A stretch of DNA of 15,158 bases from Bacillota bacterium (GTDB taxonomy: Bacteria; Bacillota; Clostridia; Acetivibrionales; DTU013), in NCBI GenBank assembly GCA_023415815.1, contig JAEZJL010000470.1, positions 1 through 15,158 of the forward strand. Reading direction: 5' to 3'. Positions 14,226-15,158 of the stretch are shown here, piece by piece; position 1 is the first letter of the stretch, and each line of letters starts with the position of its first letter. Below the pieces are notes generated by a model. That model was not told the origin of the DNA. It did not search any database and saw nothing but the letters and a program-made list of their open reading frames with translations. Position numbers and translations under genes: made by a program.

Positions 14226-14525
14226 ATGCCTGTGAGCAAATATAAAATTACCCTGCATAGCCCCATGGGTTTAAAAGACGGAAAGCTCACGCTTATAGAA
14301 GACGGAGCTTCGCTGTCGGGCGTTTTGAGCCTTCTGGGGTGTGAAAGCAGCTTCGGGGGAGGCTCCATTGAGGACGGCCGGTATTCGTTTCATGCCAGAT
14401 TGATAACTCCTCTTGGGGATGTTCCATGCAGAGTAGAGGGAGAAATATTCGGGGACATGCTTGTCGGAGTATCCCATTCCGGGAAGGGGAGCATGTCTAT
14501 CACCGGCAAAAGGATAAACGAATAG
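14226..14525 (+). CDS. Small beta-rich protein with internal duplication, function unknown
   Basis: The 99-residue protein is hydrophilic, probably all-beta, without signal peptide or membrane helix. It appears to hold two copies of one unit: about 9-38 (TLHSPMGLKDGKLTLIEDG, then LSGVL) and about 59-88 (LITPLGDVPCRVEGEIFGD, then LVGVS). Both have the order S/T-P-x-G, a short strand, an acidic/Gly turn, then a G-V strand. The last part, GSMSITGKR, resembles a closing strand. The ATG at 14226 is chosen for GGAGG (14213-14217) 8 bases upstream. It stops 20 bases before the MMPL gene, so it is probably in the same operon and controlled by the divergent TetR. Short proteins of this type are, as I recall, common in Clostridia, but I know no function and assign none. 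Confidence 0.8.
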   Translation: MPVSKYKITLHSPMGLKDGKLTLIEDGASLSGVLSLLGCESSFGGGSIEDGRYSFHARLITPLGDVPCRVEGEIFGDMLVGVSHSGKGSMSITGKRINE

Positions 14526-14545
14526 GGCGGGGATTGAGAAAAGCT

Positions 14546-15158
14546 ATGCATAAAATATTCGAAACAGTTTTAAATCACAAAAAAACCGTACTGGTCATGT
14601 TCTCGGCGGCGGCCGTTATCTGCTATTTCCTTTCGAGAACAGTTACAGTCGATTATGAAATGATGGATTACCTTCCGGACAGATCGCCGTCCACGATCGC
14701 CCTGGATGTAATGAGCAGCGAATACAGCGGGGGGATACCGAACGCGCGCATCATGGTGCGGGATGTCACCATCCCGGAGGCGCTGGAGGTGAAGAAGCGG
14801 ATCCAGGCGGTAAAGGGCGTGACGGACGTAACCTGGCTGGACGATACGGTAAGCCTCGACGTCCCTTTGGAAAGCCTGGATGACAGCATAACCGGCAATT
14901 ACTATAAGGACGGCTGCGCGCTGTATGTGGCTGCGATTGCAAAGGGCGAGGCGATCAAGGCTCTGGCCGATATCAGAGCCATCATAGGGGAGGACGGCGC
15001 CATGACCGGCTCGGCGGTAAACACCGCGGTAGCGACCGAGTCGACAAGCGAGGAAATCGGCCGCATTTCGCTCCTTGTGGCATCGATCTGCTTTGTAATC
15101 CTGCTGCTGACCTCCACCTCGCTGATCGAGCCGGTGCTGCTGATGCTGACAATAGGAG
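14546..15158 (+). CDS. MMPL/RND-family exporter, N-terminal part (runs off the window)
   Basis: The frame is open from ATG 14546 to the window end (204 codons) and gives the N-terminus of a large MMPL-type RND transporter. Features seen are a short basic cytoplasmic start, TM1 (about 13-30, TVLVMFSAAAVICYFL), the motif DYEMMDYLPDRSPSTIALDVM (about 36-56) common at the start of the first extracytoplasmic domain, a porter-like domain (about 40-172), and a second hydrophobic helix (about 174-192, ISLLVASICFVILLLTSTS). Complete members have two such halves and about 700-1000 residues, so most of the gene lies outside. The ribosome binding site is weak (GGGATTGAG). Proton-driven export of lipids or hydrophobic drugs is the family role. 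TetR divergence suggests induction by its cargo. Confidence 0.85.
   Translation, partial: MHKIFETVLNHKKTVLVMFSAAAVICYFLSRTVTVDYEMMDYLPDRSPSTIALDVMSSEYSGGIPNARIMVRDVTIPEALEVKKRIQAVKGVTDVTWLDDTVSLDVPLESLDDSITGNYYKDGCALYVAAIAKGEAIKALADIRAIIGEDGAMTGSAVNTAVATESTSEEIGRISLLVASICFVILLLTSTSLIEPVLLMLTIG

Noticed and set aside
1..15158. CRISPR arrays, tRNA or rRNA genes, riboswitches, insertion sequences, att sites
   Set aside because: No repeat-spacer pattern, cloverleaf, ribosomal motif, known aptamer, transposase or integrase was seen on either strand by eye.

Overview
This window looks like an accessory chromosomal region of an anaerobic, Gram-positive member of the Clostridia. The grounds are strong AGGAGG-type ribosome binding sites, TTG and GTG starts placed by them, sigma-A-like promoters, and a gene set typical of soil or gut Firmicutes: an iron-sulfur flavoprotein with a Cys-rich miniprotein, an MCP-CheW pair, a GH127 arabinofuranosidase beside an AraC regulator, and MarR or TetR regulators beside exporters. 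No rRNA, tRNA, CRISPR array, transposase or integrase was seen. The organism cannot be named from this sequence.

Left part (1-3454, all + strand): the 3' end of an unrecognised gene, then a membrane-anchored TIR-domain protein (possible NADase or defence effector), an aldo/keto reductase, an SMR-family small exporter, a 71-residue Cys-rich protein and a flavodoxin-fold protein with a compact four-Cys iron-sulfur motif. A 315-base non-coding stretch (3455-3769) follows. It ends in a near-consensus promoter and a 42-bp near-palindrome, the likely autoregulatory operator of a MarR repressor that precedes a 14-TM DHA2-type MFS drug exporter (3770-5857).

Middle part (5937-9012): an AraC-type regulator (- strand) is divergent from a GH127 beta-L-arabinofuranosidase that keeps the catalytic and zinc residues of the family. 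A 57-nt hairpin lies between this enzyme and a convergent two-gene chemosensory operon, mcp-cheW (- strand, 11509 to 9040).

Right part (11510-15158): between the mcp and a divergent 553-residue HTH protein of unknown function lies a perfect 42-bp palindrome (20-bp arms), with part of it repeated further downstream. The HTH gene converges on a TetR/DhaS-like regulator (- strand). That regulator is divergent from a small beta-rich protein with an internal duplication and the start of an MMPL/RND-family exporter, cut off by the window end. A 15-bp-arm inverted repeat with runs of six C and six G sits in that divergent region.

Overall the window holds several short regulator-plus-target modules. 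Three are exporter genes (SMR, MFS, MMPL), two of them with an adjacent regulator. The best candidates for undescribed biology are the 553-residue HTH protein with its palindrome, the TIR-TM gene with its upstream partner, the Cys-rich miniprotein with its iron-sulfur flavoprotein, and the small duplicated-domain protein paired with the MMPL exporter.
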